Source of the DNA: Sinomicrobium soli
Lineage (GTDB): Bacteria; Bacteroidota; Bacteroidia; Flavobacteriales; Flavobacteriaceae
NCBI RefSeq assembly: GCF_003285545.1
Contig: NZ_QLNV01000009.1
Coordinates: 1-64,000 of the forward strand
Length of the DNA: 64,000 nucleotides
Direction: 5' to 3'
A model generated the notes under the pieces. That model made no database searches and was not told the DNA's origin. It was given only the letters and a program-made list of their open reading frames with translations. The position numbers were made by a program, and so were the translations under genes. Positions 54,471 to 63,543 of this stretch are shown in pieces; position 1 is the stretch's first letter; the number at the start of each line of letters is the position of its first letter.

Positions 54471-55961
54471 ATGAGAAAACATTTAATGGCATTACTGAGT
54501 GGTCTTGTTGTGCTTTCCTCTTGTGAGAATGAGCTGGACCAGACCCCGATATCAGAGATAGGAAGCGATGATTATTACAATACGGTAGAAGAATACGAAA
54601 TTGCGGTAAACGGTGTTTACAGTACTTTAAAAACCTATCCCAATTTCCAGTTTTATCTTTCCGAAGTAAGATCAGACAATATGTATTCGGTGACCCAGAC
54701 CGGGGTCAGGGATTATGAACCTATCAATAATTTCTTTGTCAACTTATCCCCGAACAGCATTATCGGGGATCACTGGAACAGTAATTTCGAAGGGATATAC
54801 AGGGCCAATGATTTTTTGAGCAAACTGGACGAAACTATTGTAACCGATGAAGAAACCTATCAGCGCATGGAAGGTGAAGCCAGGTTTTTGAGGGCATTCT
54901 TTTATTTTGACCTGGTCCGGACCTATGGCGGGGTGCCTGTCCTGGACCGGCCCTATTCACCGATAGAAACACTGGAAATAGGGAGAAGCCCGGTAAGTGA
55001 AGTGTATGATTTTATTATAGGAGATCTGGAAGATGCCATAGCGCTGTTACCGGAAAGTTATCCGGCCTCCGAAGAGGGTAAGGTTACCTCGTGGGCGGCC
55101 AAAGCTATTCTGGGGGAAGTGTATTTAACCCGGTCAGGCCCTGCTTACGGCATAGAAGGTCCGGGAATGGATAGCGGGGAATATGATCTGGCGCTCGGCC
55201 TGTTTAATGATATCATAAACAATGGCCCTTTTGGTTTTGTAGATGATTACAGTTCGATTTTTGGCTATGACAATGAAAATAACGAGGAGATCGTATTTGA
55301 CATAGAGTTTATCAGCGGAGGTGTGGGTGCCGGGGGTGAATATCAGTCCCTTACCGTGCCCAACGGGTACCTGGTGGTCAATGAGGTCGGCTTTCCCAAC
55401 GGGGAAGACCGCAAACCGGTAGCTACCGGCCTGATCAATGCCTATGAAGAGGGCGATATACGTCGCGGGTTTAATATCCTCGAAGGATATACCGACCAGA
55501 ACGGTAACTTTATCCCTTCTCCTTTTTATGTCAAATTCATAGACCTGGAATATTCGGGACAGGATCGTTTTGACTGGGGTCTCAACTATCCGGTAGTAAG
55601 ATATACCGATATTTTAATGATGAAGGCCGAAGCTGTCCTTATGGGAGGTACGGGAGACCAGTCTGAAGTAGATCATATCGTAAATATGGTAAGGGGCAGG
55701 GCTGGCCTGGGCGATGTTTCGGGGGTAGACATCGATATGCTGCTGGAAGAAAAAAGAAAGGAATTCGCCTGTGAAAGCAAGCGCTGGTACGATTTGGTCC
55801 GCACCGGAAAAGTTGTCGATGTGATCAACGGGTGGATCCCGGGTGAAGACATCCAGGACAGGATGAACCTGATGGATGCCAACCAGATTATCTATCCTAT
55901 ACCTTCTGCACAAATGACCGTAAAGGAAGGTCTTTATGATCAAAACCCGGGATACAATTAA
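54471..55961 (+). CDS. SusD/RagB-family glycan-binding lipoprotein
   Basis: This 496-residue lipoprotein has the lipobox LSSC (Cys about residue 19) and the usual mature start ENELDQTPISEI. It has TPR-like helices (GEARFLRAFFYFDLVRTYGGVPVLDRP; WAAKAILGEVYLT) and the C-terminal signature EEKRKEFACESKRWYDLVRTG. It is the partner of the SusC gene 17 nt upstream and should capture the glycan at the cell surface. Confidence 0.94.
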   Translation: MRKHLMALLSGLVVLSSCENELDQTPISEIGSDDYYNTVEEYEIAVNGVYSTLKTYPNFQFYLSEVRSDNMYSVTQTGVRDYEPINNFFVNLSPNSIIGDHWNSNFEGIYRANDFLSKLDETIVTDEETYQRMEGEARFLRAFFYFDLVRTYGGVPVLDRPYSPIETLEIGRSPVSEVYDFIIGDLEDAIALLPESYPASEEGKVTSWAAKAILGEVYLTRSGPAYGIEGPGMDSGEYDLALGLFNDIINNGPFGFVDDYSSIFGYDNENNEEIVFDIEFISGGVGAGGEYQSLTVPNGYLVVNEVGFPNGEDRKPVATGLINAYEEGDIRRGFNILEGYTDQNGNFIPSPFYVKFIDLEYSGQDRFDWGLNYPVVRYTDILMMKAEAVLMGGTGDQSEVDHIVNMVRGRAGLGDVSGVDIDMLLEEKRKEFACESKRWYDLVRTGKVVDVINGWIPGEDIQDRMNLMDANQIIYPIPSAQMTVKEGLYDQNPGYN

Positions 55962-56004
55962 TGAAAAATTCATGAACTCAAGACGAGTTCGATCTATGTT
56001 ATAA

Positions 56005-58416
56005 ATGATAAAAATCCAGTTTGTTTTGAAAAATATACTATTTGTTCTTGCCGCTGTATGTATATGCCCGCTTATCGTGGCCCAGGAAACAGGCCGTGTC
56101 CGGAACATAAGTTCTGAGGGGGACAACAGCTTTCACCTGAAAACTTCCGACGCCGATGTGAAAATCAAATTCTGTACCCCTTCTATCGTCCGTTTCAGAA
56201 CCTCCTGGAATGGTGAATTCAGGGAAGAGGAACCTTATATGGTCAGTAATTATCACTGGGATAAAGTAGATGTCCGGCGGAAAGAAACGGCAGATAAGGT
56301 CACTTTTCAGACAGACCGGTTAAACATTGAGATTGAAAAAGATCCTTTTCAGGTCAGTATTTACGATAAATCCGGAAACCTGTTGAGCTCAGATACTTCG
56401 GCAACACCGATCCCCGAAGGTCATTCCGGAATTGCGAAAAAGCTCCGGGCCGACGAGCATTTTTTCGGTTTCGGGGAACGAATGGACTTTCTTGACCGAC
56501 GTGGGAAAGAGGTGACGCTTAATGTGGGCCGCGGTCTGGGGAAGCCCCATATTACCGGGGCTTATAACATACTGGAAGCCAATTATGCTCCCGTACCGTT
56601 TTTTATGAGTACCGGGGGATACGGAATTTTCTACCATACGGCTTATCCCTCTACATGGGATATGGGAAAATCAGACCCGGAAACCTATCGCTTTTTTTCC
56701 GAAGATCCGGAAGCAGATTATTATTTTATCTACGGCCCGGATCTGCCGGCGATCCTGGACGGATATACTTCGATTACCGGGAAATCGCCCATGTTGCCGA
56801 AATTTGCCATGGGGTTGCACGTAGGGACCTACAGCGGCGGTACCTGGGGTCACGAAGAGAAAACTTCTGCCCGCTACCCGGTGGCCCTGGTTGAAAAATT
56901 CAGAAAATTTCACATTCCTGTCGATGTACTTCACCTGGATTCTACCTGGAGAATGTTTGGTGAAAACGGGGGAAGTGGCGCCACTACATTTGAGTGGCGG
57001 GAAACTTTTCACGATACCGGAAAAATGTTCGACAGCCTGTATGCCTTAAACCTGAATGCGGTTGGTTTGCATGTTCGCCCGCGTTTTGACAACGGTAAAA
57101 AATTACGCTTGCTGGATAAAGCCAGGGAAGCGGGCTATGTGTACCCGGAGCCCGGCAATTCCGGGGAGTTTGTCAATTTTTTTGATGAAGACGCCGTTGA
57201 CTGGTGGTGGAAAAACGGGGCGATGCTTGTGGCGCGGCAAGGTGCGATGTTCTTTAAAACCGACGAGGGAAGTGCTTTCGGAAGAAAAGCAAACGAGAGT
57301 GACAAAACCGGGCCGCAGGGACAGGAAATCAAATCGCTGCACAATGTATTTCCGATAGCCTATGCCAGGGCGCCTTACGAAAAGTACCAGGAATACAACA
57401 ATATGCGGGGCATGAACCACACCCGTGAAGGTTATGCCGGTATCCAGCGTTATCCCTTTATATGGGCGGGAGACTGGCCCAGCGAATGGCAGTATTTCGA
57501 GCCGGTAATTACGGCCGGACTGAATATCGGGATGTCCGGGGTAGGGTACTGGAGCCACAATATGGGGGGCTTTGAACACGTGGCAGATCCCGAACTGTAC
57601 ATCAGGTGGTGCCAGTTTGGCTTTTTCAGCCCTGTTGCGCACCTTTTCGGAATGGAACATCCCAACTACAAGGAACCCTGGAATTACGGTGAGGAAGCAC
57701 AACGTATTTTTAAACAATACGACGATCTTCGTTATAGCTTGATCCCGTATATCTACAGTACGGCTTACCAGAACCATAAAACGGGAATGCCGTTAATGCG
57801 TGCACTGGTACTGGAATATAAAGATGATCCTAATGTGTATACCATCACCGACCAGTATTTGTTCGGCGAAAGTATGCTTATCTGCCCGGTTACTACCAAA
57901 GGAGCAAAAACCAGGATCGTTTACCTTCCCGAAGGAAAATGGACGAATTACTGGACCGGGGAGCAGTTTGACGGCAAACAATATTTGAATGTTCTATGCC
58001 CCTTGGATCAAATGCCGGTTTTTATAAAAGGAGGAGCCATTATTCCAGGTCAGGAAGTGGTGCAATACGTTGGAGAGAAGGATGTGGACACCATTACACT
58101 GGATATTTACCCGGACGGAAACTCTTCTTTCACACTGTATGATGACGACGGAAAAAGCCTGGATTACCAGGAAGGGCAATATGCCCTGACCAGGGTTGAA
58201 GTCACTTCGGGAGAAGATCAGGCACAAGTGACCATTCATCCTTCCGAAGGAAAATATAAGCTGGGGAACAGGACGTATAATCTTCGTCTGCACGGAAGAT
58301 ATTCGACAGCGGAAGCTGATGGAAAACCACTTCGGCTTCAACAGGAAAAAGACGGGGTTTCCGTTTTCAGCATTCCGGGAAATAACAGGAAGAAAACGAC
58401 GATCAATCTGAAATAA
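56005..58416 (+). CDS. GH31-family alpha-glycosidase (alpha-glucosidase/xylosidase-like), exported
   Basis: This 803-residue protein has a signal peptide ending LIVAQ (about residue 27). The N-terminal beta domain (about 30-240) precedes the catalytic barrel (about 250-600), followed by beta domains. FFKTDEG places the nucleophile at Asp420, and IWAGDWPSEW gives the acid/base Asp490, as in YicI-like GH31 enzymes. FFGFGERMDFLDRRGKEV is the conserved GH31 N-terminal motif. It retains the anomeric configuration and removes alpha-linked sugars; glucose, xylose or another hexose cannot be separated by sequence. It is 43 nt after SusD in one operon with the sulfatase. Confidence 0.92.
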   Translation: MIKIQFVLKNILFVLAAVCICPLIVAQETGRVRNISSEGDNSFHLKTSDADVKIKFCTPSIVRFRTSWNGEFREEEPYMVSNYHWDKVDVRRKETADKVTFQTDRLNIEIEKDPFQVSIYDKSGNLLSSDTSATPIPEGHSGIAKKLRADEHFFGFGERMDFLDRRGKEVTLNVGRGLGKPHITGAYNILEANYAPVPFFMSTGGYGIFYHTAYPSTWDMGKSDPETYRFFSEDPEADYYFIYGPDLPAILDGYTSITGKSPMLPKFAMGLHVGTYSGGTWGHEEKTSARYPVALVEKFRKFHIPVDVLHLDSTWRMFGENGGSGATTFEWRETFHDTGKMFDSLYALNLNAVGLHVRPRFDNGKKLRLLDKAREAGYVYPEPGNSGEFVNFFDEDAVDWWWKNGAMLVARQGAMFFKTDEGSAFGRKANESDKTGPQGQEIKSLHNVFPIAYARAPYEKYQEYNNMRGMNHTREGYAGIQRYPFIWAGDWPSEWQYFEPVITAGLNIGMSGVGYWSHNMGGFEHVADPELYIRWCQFGFFSPVAHLFGMEHPNYKEPWNYGEEAQRIFKQYDDLRYSLIPYIYSTAYQNHKTGMPLMRALVLEYKDDPNVYTITDQYLFGESMLICPVTTKGAKTRIVYLPEGKWTNYWTGEQFDGKQYLNVLCPLDQMPVFIKGGAIIPGQEVVQYVGEKDVDTITLDIYPDGNSSFTLYDDDGKSLDYQEGQYALTRVEVTSGEDQAQVTIHPSEGKYKLGNRTYNLRLHGRYSTAEADGKPLRLQQEKDGVSVFSIPGNNRKKTTINLK

Positions 58417-58557
58417 ACTACAAGACGAACATGAACGAGGATGGAAGTCGGGCTCCCGAAGTGAAAAATTGATCCCGGGACTTCCGTTTTCGGGCTTCAG
58501 ACAAAAGCAGGCTAAAATCAATTTAAACAAGATTCACATATAAAGAAACGTATGTAA

Positions 58558-59985
58558 ATGGCATACTGTAAATTTATTCTCATGAACCTTCAGCTTTCAT
58601 TTTTTAAAACAGGTATCTGTTGTCTGGCTTTATGTATTGCTTTTTCCTGTAAAAATAAAAAATTCACTTCCGGAGAAACAGAGACCGATCCGCAGAAAAC
58701 CATATCAGGAAAACCGGACTTCCTGGTAATCATTGCAGACGATGCCGGGTGGAATGACATGAGTTTCCACGGTTCGGAAATTAAAACGCCTCACCTGGAT
58801 CAGCTTGCCGGAAAAGGGATTCAGCTGGAAAGGTTTTATGTAAACCCCACCTGTTCACCTTCCCGGGCAAGTTTGCTCACGGGAATGCCGGCCAGCAGGA
58901 TCGGCATCGTTGCTCCGATCAGCGGACGCAGTGAAAAGACGTTGCCCGACAGTATTGTAACCCTTCCGCAGGCATTAAAAAAAGCAGATTACCAGACCGC
59001 TTTAATCGGTAAATGGCATTTGGGACTGAAACCGGAGAACGGGCCGGAAGCCTATGGGTTTGATTATTCTTACGGATTTTTGCACGGGCAGATAGACCAG
59101 TATTCCCACCGGTACAAAAACGGGGACCGCAGCTGGCACCGGCAGGGAGAATTCATTGAAGAAGAGGGGCACGCCACCGATCTAATTACCCGGGAGGCAC
59201 TGCAATGGCTCGATCAAAGAGATAAAGGCCGGCCTTTCTTTTTACAACTGGCCTACAGTGCTCCGCATATTCCGTTGCAGGAACCCGGGCAGTGGAAAGC
59301 GCCATACGATTTTATTGAAAACAGATCGAGACGTGATTACGCCGCAGCGATGTCACATCTCGACAATGCCATAGGGAAAGTGTTGGAGCACCTGGATCAC
59401 CTGGGCCGGAGAGAAAATACCGTCGTATTGTTTATAAGCGACAACGGGGCCCAGGAAAAATGGAATCCTGTCACACAATATGACGGCAGGTATGGCCCGA
59501 ACGACCAGTTGGGAAGCAACCACCCGTTGCGGGACTATAAAACCAGTAATTACGAAGGTGCAATCCGCGTGCCGGCCATTATTGCCTGGAACGGCTATGC
59601 CGAAACCGGGAAACTTCAGCACTATATGAGTGTGACCGATGTGATGCCTACTTTTTTAGAACTGGCAGAAGTACCGGTACCGGAACAGGTAGAAGGGAAA
59701 TCTGTTCATTCCATACTGCAAAAACCTTCGGATCAGAAGAATCACGAGATCTATGTTCGTGGTCATTTGCAGGAAAGCCTGATTCAAAAACCCTGGAAAC
59801 TGCTGAGGGCACGGCATGTAAATGCCCCCGCAGTATTTGAATTATATGATATTGAGGCAGATCCTTCAGAAAGAGAAAACCTGATCCGGAAATATCCCGA
59901 AGTTGCGGAAAAGATGAAACGGGCTATGGAACAGCAGTTCAGAAAGGATGCAAAAGCAGTAAATGTGGCTTTGCCTGGGGGGTGA
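58558..59985 (+). CDS. S1-family sulfatase, probable exported lipoprotein
   Basis: This 475-residue enzyme hydrolyses sulfate esters. Starts at 58558 or 58582 (MNLQLSFF) are possible; either gives a signal ending AFSC with a Cys as lipidation site. The active-site Cys99 (numbered from 58558) lies in CSPSR, which is oxidised to formylglycine. Metal-binding segments IIADDAGWND and FISDNGA and the KWHLG motif are intact, as is the C-terminal YDIEADPSERENL. It is the last gene of the operon, 141 nt after GH31. Sulfatase plus alpha-glycosidase suggests a sulfated, alpha-linked polysaccharide. The formylglycine-generating enzyme is not in the window. Confidence 0.92.
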   Translation: MAYCKFILMNLQLSFFKTGICCLALCIAFSCKNKKFTSGETETDPQKTISGKPDFLVIIADDAGWNDMSFHGSEIKTPHLDQLAGKGIQLERFYVNPTCSPSRASLLTGMPASRIGIVAPISGRSEKTLPDSIVTLPQALKKADYQTALIGKWHLGLKPENGPEAYGFDYSYGFLHGQIDQYSHRYKNGDRSWHRQGEFIEEEGHATDLITREALQWLDQRDKGRPFFLQLAYSAPHIPLQEPGQWKAPYDFIENRSRRDYAAAMSHLDNAIGKVLEHLDHLGRRENTVVLFISDNGAQEKWNPVTQYDGRYGPNDQLGSNHPLRDYKTSNYEGAIRVPAIIAWNGYAETGKLQHYMSVTDVMPTFLELAEVPVPEQVEGKSVHSILQKPSDQKNHEIYVRGHLQESLIQKPWKLLRARHVNAPAVFELYDIEADPSERENLIRKYPEVAEKMKRAMEQQFRKDAKAVNVALPGG

Positions 59986-60097
59986 GGTATTGTGTTTGAT
60001 TCTATTCCGCCATGATAAATTTTTGGTTTGGTATATTTCTTAGAAAAGTATTCGGTCGAGTATTCGGTGCGTAATTTATTTAAAATAGAAACCATAA

Positions 60098-60124
60098 AAA
60101 AATGCGCCTTAAGAGCGCATTTTT
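60098..60124. terminator. bidirectional intrinsic terminator at the island border
   Basis: AAAAATGCGC (60098-60107) pairs with GCGCATTTTT (60115-60124) with loop CTTAAGA; both strands end in a T-run. On the plus strand it can stop the sulfatase operon. On the minus strand it lies directly beyond the tRNA 3'-end remnant and fits the terminator of that former tRNA gene. Confidence 0.75.
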
Positions 60125-60143
60125 ATTGATTTCAAGAGCTTTT

Positions 60144-60161
60144 TGTACCTCGGGTGGGAAT
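60144..60161 (-). other. tRNA 3'-end remnant, candidate attL of an integrated element
   Basis: On the minus strand the 18 nt read ATTCCCACCCGAGGTACA: the 3' half of a T-arm, the acceptor 3' strand and the discriminator base of a tRNA, perhaps tRNA-Leu with a GCCTCGG 5' end. Identity to a tRNA stops at 60162, going rightwards into the element. That is the expected picture when an element enters a tRNA 3' end and leaves a short copy behind, while the full tRNA is rebuilt at the far border beyond the window. The match was judged by eye. Confidence 0.55.
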
Positions 60162-60266
60162 ACCGTAAAACTTTTCTGTTTTCAAACTCTCATAACTTTC
60201 TGTAAATCATTATATTTGAGATAGGTGAAATTTACTTGAATCTACTTTTTTTAAGTTTTTTTCAAA

Positions 60267-60288
60267 TTTTGCCACCTTTTTTGCCACC
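60267..60288 (+). promoter_or_regulatory. tandem TTTTGCCACC repeats upstream of the integrase
   Basis: TTTTGCCACC occurs at 60267-60276 and again at 60279-60288 (12-bp period), followed by TCTTTTGGGC. The position, just before the integrase and about 110 bp inside the att candidate, suits binding sites for the integrase arm domain or an excisionase. The 335-nt gap 59986-60320 otherwise holds the terminator, the att candidate and no gene. Confidence 0.4.
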
Positions 60289-60320
60289 TCTTTTGGGCAA
60301 TTAAATCAATAGGAATTATT

Positions 60321-61562
60321 ATGCAAGTTTCATTTCATATCGTTAAGAACAAGATAGATAAAAGGGGATTTGTTCCCGTTTATTACACCATAACCTTGAA
60401 TGGACAAAGGATAAGAAAGCAGATTAAAGGGGTAAAATGTCTTCCTTCTCACTGGAAAGATAAAGAGGAAAAGATCAAAGCGCCTTATAAATCTGAGGCG
60501 TATAATTTTCATTTGGAATACAACAAGAAAATAGAAGAGATCAAAACGAAATTTGCTGCCTTATACCGATATATTCATTTGAATGGTTTAAGCCCTTCCA
60601 AAGAATTTATCATAGAAAAGATTGAAAGTGATGGATGGGCCAACGTAAATTTTTCTCATGATTTTTTTACTTCTTTTCAGGAGTTCATTGACATTAATAA
60701 GACTACAAAATCCGAAAGAACCATAAAAGGCTATGTGACAAATAAGAACTTTTTAACCGCTTTTGAAGCGTTTACAGGTGATAAGCTGCATTTTGAAAGT
60801 ATCAACAGGGAGTTTTATGAGAAGCTAAGGGATTATGCCTTTGAAGAAAGAGAAGCGAGGAATAACTATTTTTTCAAGATCATATCGGTGCTCAAAACCT
60901 TTATGAATTGGGCCTATGAAAGGGGCTATCACGAGAACCTGGCTTATCAGAGATTTAAACGGCAGGAAGATGAAACGGAAGTCATTTATTTAACTATGGA
61001 TGAATTAATGACATTGTATAACCATGACTTTGAATCCAAACGTTTGGAGCATGTAAGGGATGTGTACTGCTTTGGTTGTTTTACCGGATTGCGGTACAGT
61101 GATATAAAACAATTAAGGACTTCAAATATATTCGACAATCACCTCCGTATTAATGTACAAAAAACGAGGACCATAGATCATAAAATACCGTTAAATATGT
61201 ACTCTAAAACGATATTAGATAAATACAGGGACACCGTTTATGAACCTCTTCCGGTAATTTCAGGACAAAAGTTTAATAAGTATATAAAGGAATGCTGTGA
61301 AGAAGTAGAAATAAATACTCCAACAACCATTACCCGGTATATCGGCCAAAAACGTATTGATAAAACCTTTCCGAAACACGAGCTGATTACAAGCCATACA
61401 GCACGGAAGACTTTTGTAACCAACAGCCTTATTTTGGGAATGAAGGAAATGATTGTCCGGGATATAACAGGGCATAAAAAGGAAAGTTCTTTTAAGCGCT
61501 ATGTAAAAATAGCAGAAGATTTTAAGCAGAAGGAAATGGACAGTACCTGGAACAAATTATGA
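60321..61562 (+). CDS. tyrosine-type site-specific integrase
   Basis: This 413-residue recombinase has an arm-binding N-terminus (about 1-50, SFHIVKNKIDKRGFVPVYYTI), a SAM-like core-binding domain (about 110-215) and a catalytic domain with all main residues: Arg258 in FTGLRYSD, His359 and Arg362 in SHTARKTF, His385 in ITGHKK and the nucleophile Tyr394 in FKRYVK. It fits the integrases of Bacteroidota mobile elements. A tRNA 3'-end remnant lies 160 nt upstream. The terminal ten codons (MDSTWNKL stop) are repeated almost exactly after the next gene. The region is AT-rich compared with the PUL genes to the left, which supports transfer. Confidence 0.93.
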   Translation: MQVSFHIVKNKIDKRGFVPVYYTITLNGQRIRKQIKGVKCLPSHWKDKEEKIKAPYKSEAYNFHLEYNKKIEEIKTKFAALYRYIHLNGLSPSKEFIIEKIESDGWANVNFSHDFFTSFQEFIDINKTTKSERTIKGYVTNKNFLTAFEAFTGDKLHFESINREFYEKLRDYAFEEREARNNYFFKIISVLKTFMNWAYERGYHENLAYQRFKRQEDETEVIYLTMDELMTLYNHDFESKRLEHVRDVYCFGCFTGLRYSDIKQLRTSNIFDNHLRINVQKTRTIDHKIPLNMYSKTILDKYRDTVYEPLPVISGQKFNKYIKECCEEVEINTPTTITRYIGQKRIDKTFPKHELITSHTARKTFVTNSLILGMKEMIVRDITGHKKESSFKRYVKIAEDFKQKEMDSTWNKL

Positions 61563-61570
61563 AACAGATT
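61536..61570 (+). repeat. 35-bp direct repeat, copy 1 (integrase 3' end)
   Basis: This stretch (starting ATGGACAGTACCTGGAACAA) covers the last codons and stop of the integrase and a TTATGA overlap that can start a next gene. It matches 63509-63543 at 30 of 35 positions. In this copy the overlapping ATG leads only to ten codons (MKQILIFEER) before a stop. Confidence 0.7.
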
Positions 61571-61762
61571 CTTATATTTGAAGAAAGGTAATTGTATAAC
61601 TATAGCCTTTAAAATCAGTTTAAAGATGCGGAAAAGAGTAAGATAGTTAACTCATTTCTGAAATGTCAATAACCATCACACACTTGGTGTTGGGATATAA
61701 CAGAAAAGACTAATAGAAAGGATGACCATGATAATTTGGCCTTCTCAACGTGTTAAAATAAT

Positions 61763-63439
61763 ATGAATTGGATTTTTGGTATAGTAATAGTGGTGGCCAT
61801 TTTATTGATCTTCAAAAGATGTATTGAGCACCAAAAGAGACGTAAACTCAGATTATTTATTCAGGATAATTGGGGACTCCCCAAGGAAGATGAGTATTAT
61901 AATTTTGATACAATTGGTTTGTACTTCAGGAATAATAATGACCTGAAGAATGCTTATCAGATCATTTCGGACAGTACTTGGGATGATTTGGATATGGATG
62001 AAGTATTTCGGTATATTGATCGTACCTGTTCGAAGATAGGGCAACAATACCTTTACAGACAGCTAAGAACCGTCACATCTATCTCTTCTTTGAAAAGATT
62101 TGGGAATTTTTCCCGTATGTTCGGCTCAGATGAAGCCCTAAGAGTGGATAGCCAACAGGAGTTATGTCAACTATCCTCCTATAAGTCTTACTATCTTGAA
62201 GAGTTGTTCCGCCCGGAACCTACTGAAAAGTCAGGGAAAATATGGATAGTTTATTTATTGTCCACCCTGGCCATCCTATCAGTGATTTTAAGCTTTTACT
62301 ATCCGATAGTAAGCTTGACCTTGATACCTGTATTTGTTTGTAATATGGTTTTTCATTACAGGAACAAGAATGTGATTCAGTACTATTTAAACGGTGTCGG
62401 GCAACTGTCTGTTAGTTATAGGGTTGCTAATAAATTAATAACTTTTTCAAAGATTCGGTCTTATCATAAGGATTTCGGTTTTATGAGTAATATAAAACCT
62501 GTCTTGTCTAAGGCCAGGTTTATTGAATGGGAAAAAAAATTAGACAACGAATATGCCGCCCTGTTTTGGCTTATGACGGAATTACTGAAAATCACGTTCA
62601 ATATAGAGTTTATTCTATTCTATCATTTCCAGGCTTCCCTGGAAAAGGAAAAGGCAAATATCAGAAAGTTGTTTTCGTTTATTGGAGAAGTAGATTCGGC
62701 CATTTCATGTGCTTCTTTGTATCACGGGCATCACAAAATTTGTGAACCGGTATTTAGTGGTGACAAAAGTATTGTGGTAGAAGGCCTATACCATCCCCTG
62801 ATTGAAAATTGTATTACCAATGATTTGGCTTTAAAAAACAGAAGCCTTTTACTTACAGGGTCTAATATGTCGGGAAAAACCACATTTATACGATCTTTCA
62901 GTATCAACGCTATATTATCTCAAACAATAAATGTATGTTTCGCTGACCGCTATATTGCTCCGTTTCTTAAGATATACTCATCCATAAGGATTTCGGATAA
63001 TCTTATGAAAAATACCAGTTATTACCTTCAGGAGGTTTTAACCATCAAAAATCTTATAGAGACCTCTGAGGATGAAACCCCGTGTTTATTTGTATTGGAT
63101 GAACTTTTCAAAGGAACAAACACCGTAGAAAGAATTGCTGCGGGAAAAGCTATATTGTCCTATCTGAATAAGGCTAACCACATAGTCATGGTATCAACTC
63201 ATGATTTGGAACTGACTGAATTGTTGGAGAACGAGAATTTCGAATTATATCATTTTGCGGAAAGTATTGAGAACAATAGCTTGATTTTCGATCATAAACT
63301 GAGACCCGGCAGGCTTAGGACGAGAAACGCCATCAAGATTCTTGAATTATATGATTATCCTATAGAAATTATTAAGGAATCGGAGGTTTGTGCCAAAAAT
63401 TGGGGGTATCTGCATAATGTCGATAAACCTTCACTTTAG
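61763..63439 (+). CDS. MutS-like ATPase with N-terminal membrane segments
   Basis: This 558-residue protein has a first transmembrane helix at about residues 3-18 and a hydrophobic hairpin at about 155-195 (IWIVYLLSTLAILSVILSFYY...). The C-terminal half is the MutS ABC-type ATPase: Walker A GSNMSGKT (366-373), the segment YLQEVLTIKNLI, Walker B CLFVLDELFKGTNT and the HIVMVSTHDLEL switch His. The mismatch-recognition and clamp domains of MutS proper are absent. It belongs to the membrane-anchored MutS-related group of Bacteroidota, whose function is not established. Located between an integrase and its repeated 3' end, it looks like cargo; a defence role is possible but unproven. Confidence 0.85.
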   Translation: MNWIFGIVIVVAILLIFKRCIEHQKRRKLRLFIQDNWGLPKEDEYYNFDTIGLYFRNNNDLKNAYQIISDSTWDDLDMDEVFRYIDRTCSKIGQQYLYRQLRTVTSISSLKRFGNFSRMFGSDEALRVDSQQELCQLSSYKSYYLEELFRPEPTEKSGKIWIVYLLSTLAILSVILSFYYPIVSLTLIPVFVCNMVFHYRNKNVIQYYLNGVGQLSVSYRVANKLITFSKIRSYHKDFGFMSNIKPVLSKARFIEWEKKLDNEYAALFWLMTELLKITFNIEFILFYHFQASLEKEKANIRKLFSFIGEVDSAISCASLYHGHHKICEPVFSGDKSIVVEGLYHPLIENCITNDLALKNRSLLLTGSNMSGKTTFIRSFSINAILSQTINVCFADRYIAPFLKIYSSIRISDNLMKNTSYYLQEVLTIKNLIETSEDETPCLFVLDELFKGTNTVERIAAGKAILSYLNKANHIVMVSTHDLELTELLENENFELYHFAESIENNSLIFDHKLRPGRLRTRNAIKILELYDYPIEIIKESEVCAKNWGYLHNVDKPSL

Positions 63440-63508
63440 TAAATGATACTTTTTTAAATGGGAGGGAATGAGTGGAATAAAAGTTTATTTATTTCGTAAA
63501 TGAAATAA

Positions 63509-63543
63509 ATGAATAGTACCTGGAACAAAGTATGAACCGGATT
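63509..63543 (+). repeat. 35-bp direct repeat, copy 2 (remnant of an integrase 3' end)
   Basis: This stretch (starting ATGAATAGTACCTGGAACAA) encodes MNSTWNKV and a stop, the end of an integrase-like protein without the rest of the gene. The stop overlaps the ATG of the following membrane-protein gene (ATGA), suggesting that the gene originally followed an integrase directly. Confidence 0.7.

Noticed and set aside
60144-60165. Functional tRNA gene
   Set aside because: Only the 3' T-arm and acceptor end is present; anticodon and 5' parts are missing.
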